From assembly GCA_947441325.1 (NCBI GenBank), contig CANETR010000079.1, positions 1-7,595 on the forward strand: a stretch of DNA of 7,595 nucleotides, read 5' to 3'. Positions within the stretch are counted from its first letter, which is position 1, and each line of letters begins with the position of its first letter. Positions 1-5,780 of this stretch are shown here, in pieces. The notes under the pieces were generated by a model, which saw only the letters and a list, made by a program, of their open reading frames with translations, was not told the origin of the DNA and made no database searches. Made by a program: the position numbers and the translations under genes. This stretch comes from Saprospiraceae bacterium (lineage in GTDB: Bacteria; Bacteroidota; Bacteroidia; Chitinophagales; Saprospiraceae).

Positions 1-818
1 CCAAGTCTGACTCGGGTTTTCTCAGTTTTGCCATCTCGTTCATAGTTAATTTTTACCGACTGTCCGGGTTTATAATTTTTCAGTACAGATACAAGCTCGT
101 CATAATTGCCAATCTGCTCTTCATTTATTTTACTGATGACATCTCCATTTTTCAATTTAGATTTGGCAGCAGCTGTATTTTCGATGATATCTGTAATTTT
201 TGCGCTGCCGCTTTCTGTATTGATGTAAACTCCGATAAATGGTTCGGCACGAAGCCTTTCCAATTTTTGACAGGGCTCAAGTTTCTGTTCTTTATGAAGT
301 CTTGGGCTATTGTCCATTCTTTTTTCAATCAGTATTATTTCTCTTTGGGCTGCTTTCAAAGTCAGTTCAGCAAGAAGGTTTTTACCCTCTCTTAGGTATT
401 CAACTTTTACTTTATCGCCAATTTTATGAAGTGTAACAGCTTTTTGCAACTGTTCTACGCTTTTAATGTTAGTCCCTGCAAAGCTTAAAATAATATCTCC
501 TTCCTTCAACCCTGCTTCTTTTGCTGCACCCTGTACGGAACTTATTCTTACACCTTGTTCCGTTTCAGTAATAATAACACCCATTGCAGCTTTGTTCTCA
601 ATAATTGGTTGATCGGATTCGATCAGTAAGGGGCTTAATTCGGGGTTCTGTTCAATTTTTTCAATAGTTTCTATACCATTTCCATCAATTGTTTTTTTAA
701 TAATTGTTACCTTTAAGTCCTGTTTAGGAGCTTCTGGCTGCTGCGCAAAAGATGCAGTAGCAAAGGCAGCAAAAGCTAGGCATAAAAAGCCCGATATATG
801 ATAGTTTATTTTTCTCAT
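1..818 (-). CDS. Exported protein with two PDZ domains (3' end outside window)
   Basis: I translated this by hand from the minus strand: ATG at 818-816, then 272 uninterrupted codons to the window edge, so the C-terminus is missing. Residues 1-26 form a signal peptide (basic MRK start, hydrophobic core about 9-22, likely cleavage after ASFA before QQ), so the product should be periplasmic or envelope-located. Two PDZ domains follow. PDZ1 is about 78-158, with a GAAKEAGLKEGDIILSF stretch (residues 97-113). PDZ2 is about 193-272; it opens with PFIGV and contains LKNGDVISKIN. A charged linker of about 30 residues separates them. PDZ domains bind peptide C-termini or extended strands and often serve envelope proteases. 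No trypsin-like or tail-specific protease domain precedes the PDZ pair; one could lie in the missing part. The gene is divergent from mtnC, with a promoter match at 848-855. The fold call is secure; the function is unknown. Confidence 0.85.
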   Translation of the reverse strand, partial: MRKINYHISGFLCLAFAAFATASFAQQPEAPKQDLKVTIIKKTIDGNGIETIEKIEQNPELSPLLIESDQPIIENKAAMGVIITETEQGVRISSVQGAAKEAGLKEGDIILSFAGTNIKSVEQLQKAVTLHKIGDKVKVEYLREGKNLLAELTLKAAQREIILIEKRMDNSPRLHKEQKLEPCQKLERLRAEPFIGVYINTESGSAKITDIIENTAAAKSKLKNGDVISKINEEQIGNYDELVSVLKNYKPGQSVKINYERDGKTEKTRVRL

Positions 819-847
819 AGCAATTTGTTTTTTAATAAAGCAACAAT

Positions 848-855
848 CAAAAGTA
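848..855 (-). promoter_or_regulatory. Bacteroidota-type -7 element of the PDZ gene
   Basis: Read on the minus strand this is TACTTTTG, an exact match to the Bacteroidota primary-sigma -7 consensus TAnnTTTG. It ends 30 bp before the ATG at 818, which would give a leader of roughly 25 nt. I see no clear TTTG at the -33 position, so the call rests on the -7 box and its placement. Confidence 0.45.
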
Positions 856-913
856 CTAAACATAATTCTAAATAGCTTTTAGTAATAAGTTAAAGTGAAG
901 TTAATGGACTTAT

Positions 914-940
914 GAAAGAGGAAAGAGGAAAGAGGAAAGA
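914..940. repeat. Perfect 7-bp tandem repeat, GAAAGAG x 3.9
   Basis: Copies of GAAAGAG start at 914, 921 and 928, and a partial copy GAAAGA fills 935-940; all are identical. The array lies between the divergent PDZ gene and mtnC, about 95 bp from each start codon. Perfect short arrays can change copy number by slippage, and 7 bp is not a multiple of 3. Because the array is intergenic, any effect would be on promoter spacing, not reading frame. It is the perfect end of a longer degenerate tract with the same period. Confidence 0.9.
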
Positions 941-1070
941 TTCTAATTTACACCTTCCAATTTCTTAATTTAAAAGTCTCCAAGTCTAAAATTCTAAATT
1001 CTAACTTCTACCTTCCGATTTTCCTAGAAATGCTCAATGTTCAATACTCAATGAAAAATACTCAATACAT
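941..1070. repeat. Degenerate heptad-phased repeat tract running into mtnC
   Basis: The spacer is built of imperfect 7-bp words. TCTA or TCC words begin at 985, 993, 1000, 1007 and 1014, then TTCC at 1021. Words beginning TTC or TTT fall at 941, 955, 962 and 969. AAT words begin at 1036, 1043, 1050, 1057 and 1064 (AATGTTC, AATACTC, AATGAAA, AATACTC, AATACAT). With the GAAAGAG array just before it, the phased region covers about 157 bp. It includes the proposed mtnC start codon at 1051 and the next six codons. I found no TAnnTTTG promoter on the plus strand here. Confidence 0.7.
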
Positions 1071-1749
1071 ATTAACCGATATAGAAGGCACAACGACTTC
1101 AATTTCTTTTGTGGCAGATGTGCTGTTTCCATACTTCCTGGAGCATATCGAAGAAGTTCGGGCGGCGCTTAATGAGCCTGCTGTACATTCACAAATTGAA
1201 GCAGTTAAAAAAACAGTTGTTGAAGAAGAAAATCGCCAAATTAGCGATGAAGATGCCATAAGCTTTTTAGTGCATTGGTGCAAAACCGACAGGAAACATC
1301 CTGCGCTAAAAGCATTACAGGGAATGGTTTGGGAGAAAGGCTACAAAAACGGAAGTTTAAAAGGCCATATTTATCCCGAGGTTCCCAATATATTAAAAAC
1401 CTGGAAAGAAAATGGACTGAAAATCGGCATTTATTCCTCAGGCTCTGTCCCTGCCCAAAAGCTGCTTTTTGGCTATTCTGAAGCTGGAGACCTTAAACCT
1501 ATTTTTTCCGACTATTTCGATACAGTAGTTGGTCATAAAAGAGAAGTGCAATCTTACAAAAATATACAGTTAGCACTTGGTCTTCCTGCTGAACAGATTG
1601 TTTTTCTATCCGACATTGAACAGGAGCTCGACGCTGCAAGAGAGGCTGGAATGAAAACTATAAAACTGCTGCGTCCGGGTAACGACCCGCTATCAACACA
1701 TCGCACTGCAGCTGATTTTGAGGAGGTGGACAGGATGTTAATGAGTTAA
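1051..1749 (+). CDS. mtnC: Enolase-phosphatase E1 (acireductone synthase), methionine salvage
   Basis: MtnC is a cytoplasmic HAD-superfamily, Mg-dependent enzyme. It enolises 2,3-diketo-5-methylthiopentyl-1-phosphate and then removes the phosphate, giving the acireductone of the methionine salvage pathway. From Met at 1051 the protein is 232 residues, normal for E1. The E1-specific HAD motif I is DIEGTT (10-15; nucleophile Asp10, with Glu12 in place of the usual second Asp). Motif II is YSSGS (128-132), the motif III Lys is in GHKRE (Lys163) and motif IV is FLSDIEQELDAA (186-197). An upstream in-frame ATG at 1030 would add MLNVQYS. I prefer 1051 because MKNTQYILTDIEGTT places motif I at the usual distance, and because the extra codons are repeat DNA. 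Repeat tracts lie on both sides. No mtnB or mtnD is adjacent. Confidence 0.93.
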   Translation: MKNTQYILTDIEGTTTSISFVADVLFPYFLEHIEEVRAALNEPAVHSQIEAVKKTVVEEENRQISDEDAISFLVHWCKTDRKHPALKALQGMVWEKGYKNGSLKGHIYPEVPNILKTWKENGLKIGIYSSGSVPAQKLLFGYSEAGDLKPIFSDYFDTVVGHKREVQSYKNIQLALGLPAEQIVFLSDIEQELDAAREAGMKTIKLLRPGNDPLSTHRTAADFEEVDRMLMS

Positions 1750-1811
1750 TGAAAGTTGCTTACTTGACAGTTGGCTTATTGGTAACTAGTAATTGGTATG
1801 TTAGTAGTTGG

Positions 1812-1830
1812 TCTCGTTTGGAGAACGAGA
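1812..1830. other. Small perfect hairpin downstream of mtnC
   Basis: TCTCGTT (1812-1818) and AACGAGA (1824-1830) are exact reverse complements around a 5-nt loop TGGAG, and a G-T pair (1811/1831) could extend the stem to 8 bp. It begins 63 bp after the mtnC stop. No T-run follows, so it does not look like a standard intrinsic terminator on the plus strand. It could protect the mtnC 3' end or be incidental to the repeat tract. Confidence 0.4.
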
Positions 1831-1852
1831 TGGATGACGAGCCTTGCGTTTT

Positions 1853-1940
1853 GAAGTTGATCGTTGTTGGTTATGAAGTTGTTCGTTGTTGGTTTTGAAG
1901 TTGATGGTTCTTTGTTAAAAAGTTAATTGTTAATGAGCTG
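1853..1940. repeat. Tandem array of four 22-bp units (7+7+8)
   Basis: Units begin exactly at 1853, 1875, 1897 and 1919. The first three open with GAAGTT, the fourth with AAAGTT. Inside each unit GTT recurs at offsets 3, 10 and 17, so the unit is three GTT-headed words of 7, 7 and 8 bp. The first two units differ at only two positions and later ones diverge. Further GAAGTT-headed units of the same length occur at 1976, 1998 and 2058, with a shortened 15-bp one at 2043. Confidence 0.85.
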
Positions 1941-1967
1941 ATAATCTGATGTCTGATAATCTGAAGT
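1938..1967. repeat. 15-bp tandem duplication (8+7 words)
   Basis: CTGATAATCTGATGT (1938-1952) is followed directly by CTGATAATCTGAAGT (1953-1967), matching at 14 of 15 positions. Each unit is an 8-bp plus a 7-bp word beginning CTGA, so it shows the same phasing as the 22-bp array it adjoins. Confidence 0.85.
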
Positions 1968-2112
1968 CTAAATAAGAAGTTGATTGTTTTTTGTTTAGAA
2001 GTTACTCGTTCATTGTCTAGGGTCTGGTAGTCTAAAGTCTAAGAAGTTACTCGTTTTGAAGTTAATTATTCTTTGTCTAAAGTCTTGATGCGCTTCGCGG
2101 AACTTCGTTTCC

Positions 2113-2132
2113 TGATACTTGATACTTGATAC
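2113..2132. repeat. 7-bp tandem repeat, TGATACT x 2.9
   Basis: TGATACT occupies 2113-2119 and 2120-2126, followed by TGATAC at 2127-2132, with no mismatches. It is a second perfect heptad array in the window, with a sequence unrelated to the GAAAGAG array at 914-940 but the same period. Confidence 0.85.
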
Positions 2133-2147
2133 AAATCTGTAGTTTAT

Positions 2148-2179
2148 TTTCAAATTTTCAAATCCTCAAATTTTCAAAT
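2148..2179. repeat. 8-bp tandem repeat, TTTCAAAT x 4, before mtnA
   Basis: TTTCAAAT occurs at 2148, 2156 and 2172, with the variant CCTCAAAT at 2164. The array ends 8 bp before the mtnA ATG, so it probably forms the ribosome-landing part of the mtnA leader, which would be A/U-rich and lacks a Shine-Dalgarno box. Confidence 0.85.
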
Positions 2180-2187
2180 TAAAACAT

Positions 2188-3279
2188 ATGATTCCCAATC
2201 CACTACGCACAATATGGCTCAATGAAGCAGAGGAAGTGCAAATTATAAATCAAACCCTTTTGCCACATGAGCTCAAGGTTGAAACACTTCACAATGTAGA
2301 AGACATATATCAGGCTATTGTTCAGATGATTGTGCGCGGCGCCCCACTCATTGGTGCAACTGCTTCTTACGGATTGTGGATGGCATGCCGCGATGCCTCT
2401 GAAGCGCTGCTCGATCATGAAATTGAAAAGGCGGCCGATTATTTGCGCAGTTCTCGCCCTACAGCAGTTAATCTTTTCGTCTGCATCGACCGTATGATGT
2501 CTGCCATCAGCACAGTGAAAACTAAGGCCGAAAAAACAGCAATTGCCCTGCAAACTGCCGATGCAATCGTTGCTGAAGATATTGAAATCTGCAGAATGAT
2601 TGGAGTGAACGGTCTGCCACTTATTGAAGAAATTAGCAAAAGAAAAGGCGGAGAAGCTGTCAATATCCTCACACATTGCAATGCCGGCATGATGGGCTGT
2701 ATCCGCTGGGGAACCATCACTTCGCCTATTTATCAGGCTATTGAAAAAGGTATCAAAGTGCATGTATGGGTCGATGAAACAAGACCAAGAAATCAGGGAT
2801 CGAACCTAACAGCATGGGAATTGGGACAGCACAACGTGCCTCACACCCTTATTGTTGATAATACAGGAGGCCACCTGATGCAACATGGCATGGTCGATTT
2901 AGTATTGGTGGGTACGGATAGAACGACCCGACAGGGCGACGTGGCCAACAAAATTGGCACCTACCTCAAAGCTTTGGCTGCCAAAGACAACCATATTCCA
3001 TTCTATGTAGCGCTGCCATCGACCAGTATCGACTGGACCATTAACGACGGCCTCAAAGAAATTCCTATCGAAGAAAGAAATCAGGATGAGGTAAAATATT
3101 TTCAGGGTCTGAACAGCAGCGGTAAAATAGATACTGTACTGATATGCCCGCCTACAACCCCTGCTGCCAATTACGGTTTTGATGTTACTCCTGCCAGATT
3201 GATAAGCGGTCTGATCACTGAAAGAGGAATCTGCGATGCATCTGAAAAAGGACTTACAGAACTTTTTCATAATGTCTAA
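2188..3279 (+). CDS. mtnA: Methylthioribose-1-phosphate isomerase, methionine salvage
   Basis: MtnA converts 5-methylthioribose-1-phosphate to 5-methylthioribulose-1-phosphate in the cytoplasm. It belongs to the eIF2B alpha/beta/delta-like isomerase family, and 363 residues is a full-length size. Family landmarks are visible in order: the substrate phosphate region IVRGAPLIGATASYG (48-62), LTHCNAG with the catalytic Cys164, DETRPRNQGSNLTAWEL (196-212), GTDR with the catalytic Asp244, and GDVANKIGTYLKALAA (250-265). IPFYVALPSTSIDWT and the I/P-I-E-E-R stretch follow. Cys164 and Asp244 correspond to the Cys160/Asp240 pair known from Bacillus subtilis MtnA. The start at 2188 gives the usual N-terminus (MIPNPLRTIWLN, then LLPHEL). 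MtnB, which acts between MtnA and MtnC, is not adjacent. MtnA also serves alternative MTA or 5'-deoxyadenosine disposal routes, so its presence alone does not fix the pathway. Confidence 0.95.
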   Translation: MIPNPLRTIWLNEAEEVQIINQTLLPHELKVETLHNVEDIYQAIVQMIVRGAPLIGATASYGLWMACRDASEALLDHEIEKAADYLRSSRPTAVNLFVCIDRMMSAISTVKTKAEKTAIALQTADAIVAEDIEICRMIGVNGLPLIEEISKRKGGEAVNILTHCNAGMMGCIRWGTITSPIYQAIEKGIKVHVWVDETRPRNQGSNLTAWELGQHNVPHTLIVDNTGGHLMQHGMVDLVLVGTDRTTRQGDVANKIGTYLKALAAKDNHIPFYVALPSTSIDWTINDGLKEIPIEERNQDEVKYFQGLNSSGKIDTVLICPPTTPAANYGFDVTPARLISGLITERGICDASEKGLTELFHNV

Positions 3280-3344
3280 GACCCTAAGCTACAATATTAT
3301 AATTTTTGATTTGTAAAAATTTAGCTGATTTTCAGTTTTCTTAA

Positions 3345-3352
3345 TATATTTG
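3345..3352 (+). promoter_or_regulatory. Bacteroidota-type -7 element for the peptidase-rimK operon
   Basis: TATATTTG matches TAnnTTTG exactly. It ends 35 bp before the ATG at 3388, predicting transcription from about 3359 and a leader of roughly 30 nt. The -33 position holds TTAG (3321-3324, 20-bp spacing), one mismatch from TTTG. This is the only such match in the 108-bp gap after mtnA and suggests the three-gene operon has its own promoter. Confidence 0.5.
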
Positions 3353-3387
3353 ATTCAAAATCAGAAAAACAGCATTTACCAAAATCA

Positions 3388-3903
3388 ATGCAGCCAATGG
3401 CAAAAAAGAAAAAAATAATTGGAAGGCGCGAAATTGCAGATTTTCCAAGTTTGGGACTTGAAGAGATAGAAGTAAAAATTGATACTGGTGCTTTTACATC
3501 AAGTATTCATTGCGCTGATATTAAAGAGATTAGCGGAAAGTTGCACTGTAAATTCTTAGATGAGACGCATCCATTATACAATCATAAAGAATTGATTTTT
3601 GATCATTACGAAATGACGGTTATAAAAAGTTCAAATGGAATATGCGAAACCCGTTACCAGATAATTATGCCAATGATTTTTGGCAAAAAAACATATGACA
3701 TTGAATTGACACTGAGTGACCGCGCTGAAATGAAATTTCCAGTACTATTAGGACGAAAATTTCTACAACAGGGAAAATATATAGTTGATGTATCCAAGCT
3801 TAACAGACTCAAGAAAAAAATACTAAAGACAGATGAAAAAGAAGAAACTGAGAATGGCAATTCTCTCGGCCAATCCGAAACTGTACTCAACACAGAGAAT
3901 TAA
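3388..3903 (+). CDS. Retropepsin-like peptidase of the 'ATP-dependent zinc protease' family (RimB-like)
   Basis: This matches the family named ATP-dependent zinc protease (COG4067/PF05618), now regarded as retropepsin-like aspartic peptidases. It has the active-site motif [12 protein letters not shown] (30-41, catalytic Asp32) and the closing family motif [10 protein letters not shown] (117-126). One Asp motif per chain implies an active dimer. The N-terminus [17 protein letters not shown] (9-25) is also family-typical. Met4 at 3397 is an equally good start. No signal peptide is present, so it is cytoplasmic. The core ends near residue 143; the last 28 or so residues are a polar K/E/N tail, and most of it overlaps the start of rimK. 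Relatives sit beside rimK in many bacteria, and in Pseudomonas the equivalent RimB is reported to counteract RimK tailing of ribosomal protein S6. A role in removing RimK-added residues is inference here. Confidence 0.85.
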   Translation: MQPMAKKKKIIGRREIADFPSLGLEEIEVKIDTGAFTSSIHCADIKEISGKLHCKFLDETHPLYNHKELIFDHYEMTVIKSSNGICETRYQIIMPMIFGKKTYDIELTLSDRAEMKFPVLLGRKFLQQGKYIVDVSKLNRLKKKILKTDEKEETENGNSLGQSETVLNTEN

Positions 3904-4726
3904 GGAAGCCGGCGAAAAACGTGGTCACGAAATGCTTATAGTGAACCACACCAAATGCGATTTGCTCATACAGGGAAACCATCCTCAGGTCTATTACAAA
4001 GGCCAGGAGCTGCAGGGAATAGATGCTATCATTCCCCGTATCGGCGCATCAGTAACATTTTATGGAGCTGCTGTAATTCGCCAGTTTGAAATGATGAAAG
4101 TTTTTGCAGCTACTAGTTCTCAGTCGCTGGTACGTTCCCGCGATAAGCTGCGTAGTCTTCAAATCTTGTCGGGAGCCGGTCTTGGGCTTCCCGTAACGGC
4201 TTTTACAAATTATTCAAAAGATGTTACCAGGGTAATTGAAAAAGTAGGTGGAGCTCCCTGTGTACTAAAACTATTGGAAGGAACCCAGGGAATTGGAGTA
4301 GTACTTGCAGATACACATAGTGCGGCAAAATCAGTTTTGGAAGCATTCAACGGTTTGCAGGCCAGAGTTATCGTGCAACAATTTATCAAAGAAGCAGGCG
4401 GTTCTGATATTCGTGCCTTTGTGGTTGATGGGGTTATTGTAGGTGCCATGAAAAGACAGGGTAAGGAAGGTGAATTCCGCTCCAATCTGCACCAGGGCGG
4501 TTCTGCAAAACTCATTGAGCTGAGCGACGAAGAAGAAAATGCCGCATTGATGGCTACTAAGGCTCTTGGTTTAGGTATCGCCGGGGTAGATATGCTGCAG
4601 TCTGATAATGGTCCACTTATTATGGAAGTAAATTCTTCTCCCGGATTAGAGGGAATTGAAGGTGCAACTGGAAAAGATATTGCAAAAGCCATTATTCGAT
4701 ACATAGAGCGAAATGTACAGGTGTAA
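3833..4726 (+). CDS. rimK: RimK-type ATP-grasp glutamate ligase
   Basis: RimK ligates L-glutamate, with ATP, to the C-terminus of ribosomal protein S6 in E. coli, and can make short poly-glutamate chains. The 297-residue length matches the family (E. coli about 300) and similarity runs from end to end. The N-terminal domain has [11 protein letters not shown] (9-19) and [15 protein letters not shown] (64-78). [10 protein letters not shown] (101-110) opens the ATP-grasp region. The nucleotide-binding loop is [14 protein letters not shown] (147-160). [15 protein letters not shown] (184-198) and FRSNLHQGG (215-223) follow. [13 protein letters not shown] (264-276) carries the Mg-binding Glu265 and Asn267. 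The start at 3833 overlaps the peptidase gene by 71 bp; an internal Met at 3854 would cut this to 50 bp. I prefer 3833 because it leaves a full N-terminal strand. The next gene starts 13 bp after the stop, so translation is probably coupled. The actual target here is not shown by the sequence. Confidence 0.93.
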   Translation: MKKKKLRMAILSANPKLYSTQRIKEAGEKRGHEMLIVNHTKCDLLIQGNHPQVYYKGQELQGIDAIIPRIGASVTFYGAAVIRQFEMMKVFAATSSQSLVRSRDKLRSLQILSGAGLGLPVTAFTNYSKDVTRVIEKVGGAPCVLKLLEGTQGIGVVLADTHSAAKSVLEAFNGLQARVIVQQFIKEAGGSDIRAFVVDGVIVGAMKRQGKEGEFRSNLHQGGSAKLIELSDEEENAALMATKALGLGIAGVDMLQSDNGPLIMEVNSSPGLEGIEGATGKDIAKAIIRYIERNVQV

Positions 4727-4739
4727 ATCTTAATAATAA

Positions 4740-5705
4740 ATGAGCATTATAAACCTAAACGTTAAACCGGGTGAGACCAGAACCGAGGAACTGAATATTG
4801 CCAAATTACATAACGGGACCGATTTGAAGATTCCGGTAATTATTTCTAGAGGTCTCGAGGACGGCCCTTGTATGCTCCTCTCAGCCGGAATTCATGGCGA
4901 TGAGACAAATGGCGTTGAAATTGTACGTCAGATTATCAGAAATGGATTCCATATTCCGCAAAGAGGTACTGTTATTTGCATGCCCGTTGTAAATGTTTTT
5001 GGATTTATAAGCCAAACGCGTGATTTTCCCGATGGAAGGGACTTAAACCGTATGTTTCCCGGCACCAAAAATGGTTCTCTTGCCAGTCGTTTTGCCTACA
5101 GCATCATGGAAGAGATAGCACCTCATATCGACTATTGTATCGATTTTCATACAGGAGGTGCCATGCGTTTCAATTATACCCAGGTCAGGCTCGATATCAA
5201 AAATCAGGAAACCCTTGAGTTGGCCAAGGTTTTTGGTACAAAATTTATTATAGATGCCGAGAACAGAGATAAATCTTTCCGAGACGCACTTACAGAAAGG
5301 GGGAAAAAGGTTTTACTTTTCGAAGGCGGAAAATCTTTAAATCTAGATAGAATTGTTACCCAAATTGGTATTCAGGGTGCAATGCGAGTCATGCATCATC
5401 TGAATATCAGGGATTTTAGCAAAGAACTCAGTGCAAAAACTTATCCTTTAGAAAAACAAGTCTTTGTTGAAAAATCTTCCTGGGTTAGGGCAAAGGAATC
5501 GGGAATGTACAGAAACAAGAAAAGGCTGGGTGAAAAAGTTGTAAAAGGAGACGTACTTGGAACAATCAGTGATCCTTTTGGTACTTTCGAAATAGAGCTT
5601 ATTGCCCCCAATGACGGATATATTATTTGTACCAATCATGCACCCATTGTATATGAGGGCGATGCGGTAGTGCATATTACCACTAAGATAACGGAGGATT
5701 TTTAA
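4740..5705 (+). CDS. AstE/aspartoacylase-like zinc hydrolase (M14-type amidohydrolase)
   Basis: The family (COG3608, succinylglutamate desuccinylase/aspartoacylase) consists of zinc carboxypeptidase-fold enzymes that cleave amide bonds next to acidic amino acids. The zinc ligands are visible: His52 and Glu55 in GIHGDETNGVE (50-60) and His137 in DFHTGG (135-140). Substrate-binding GRDLNRMFPG (99-108) carries Asn103-Arg104. Glu195 in LLFEGG (192-197) is the likely catalytic acid/base. The C-terminal part, about 245-315, is a beta-rich lipoyl/biotinyl-like domain (GEKVVKGDVLGTI, then APNDGYI) typical of this branch. No signal peptide is present. It starts 13 bp after rimK in the same operon, which points to a substrate made or modified by RimK instead of arginine catabolism; no other ast genes are nearby. 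True AstE is therefore less likely, and the exact substrate is unknown. Confidence 0.88.
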   Translation: MSIINLNVKPGETRTEELNIAKLHNGTDLKIPVIISRGLEDGPCMLLSAGIHGDETNGVEIVRQIIRNGFHIPQRGTVICMPVVNVFGFISQTRDFPDGRDLNRMFPGTKNGSLASRFAYSIMEEIAPHIDYCIDFHTGGAMRFNYTQVRLDIKNQETLELAKVFGTKFIIDAENRDKSFRDALTERGKKVLLFEGGKSLNLDRIVTQIGIQGAMRVMHHLNIRDFSKELSAKTYPLEKQVFVEKSSWVRAKESGMYRNKKRLGEKVVKGDVLGTISDPFGTFEIELIAPNDGYIICTNHAPIVYEGDAVVHITTKITEDF

Positions 5706-5780
5706 TTGGGTTTTATGCATGGCTCATAAAGGAGTATCATTTTCCTCAATTTTTAACTTGGATGATAAATTAGCATATTA

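Larger units (their letters stand above)
1750..2180. repeat. Spacer made of 7-8 bp phased degenerate repeats
   Basis: This 438-bp gap between mtnC and mtnA has no plausible gene in any frame. It consists of related short words spaced 7 or 8 bp apart. GTA/GTC words start at 1782, 1789, 1796, 1804 and 1811. GAAGTT starts at 1853, 1875, 1897, 1976, 1998, 2043 and 2058, with AAAGTT at 1919. CTGA starts at 1938, 1946, 1953 and 1961. GTCT starts at 2015, 2022, 2030, 2037, 2075 and 2082, then GCG at 2090 and 2097. The spacing is mostly 7, 7, 8. Only the stretch around 2088-2110 is GC-rich. No TAnnTTTG promoter is visible before mtnA. Confidence 0.75.

Noticed and set aside
239..436. 65-residue plus-strand frame with hydrophobic, Phe-rich sequence
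   Set aside because: It is the antisense of the PDZ gene, whose minus-strand frame is unbroken and carries clear domains.
1853..2079. CRISPR array
   Set aside because: The 22-bp units adjoin with no unique spacers, diverge from each other, and no cas genes are present.
2203..2763. 186-residue open frame on the minus strand inside mtnA, and other antisense frames there (2439-2720, 2899-3270)
   Set aside because: They lie opposite mtnA, whose family motifs are intact throughout, and their translations show no recognisable domain or signal.
3301..3321. AT-only inverted repeat AATTTTT/AAAAATT after mtnA as a terminator
   Set aside because: There are no G-C pairs and no following T-run, and such stems are common in AT-rich DNA.
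3325..3364. Inverted repeat CTGATTTT/AAAATCAG around the -7 element of the peptidase operon as an operator
   Set aside because: The 8-bp arms are 24 bp apart and AT-rich; suggestive but not distinguishable from chance without relatives.
4210..4704. 164-residue minus-strand open frame opposite rimK
   Set aside because: Its Ser/Pro-rich translation is the reverse shadow of the conserved ATP-grasp region, with no motif or promoter of its own.
5712..5730. Inverted repeat TTTATG/CATAAA with a 7-nt loop after the zinc hydrolase gene as a terminator
   Set aside because: The stem is 6 bp with one G-C pair and no T-run follows; GGAG comes next. Likely chance.
5728..5734. AAAGGAG as a Shine-Dalgarno box for lpxK
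   Set aside because: It lies more than 45 bp before the lpxK ATG, too far to serve that start, and it falls inside the small upstream frame.
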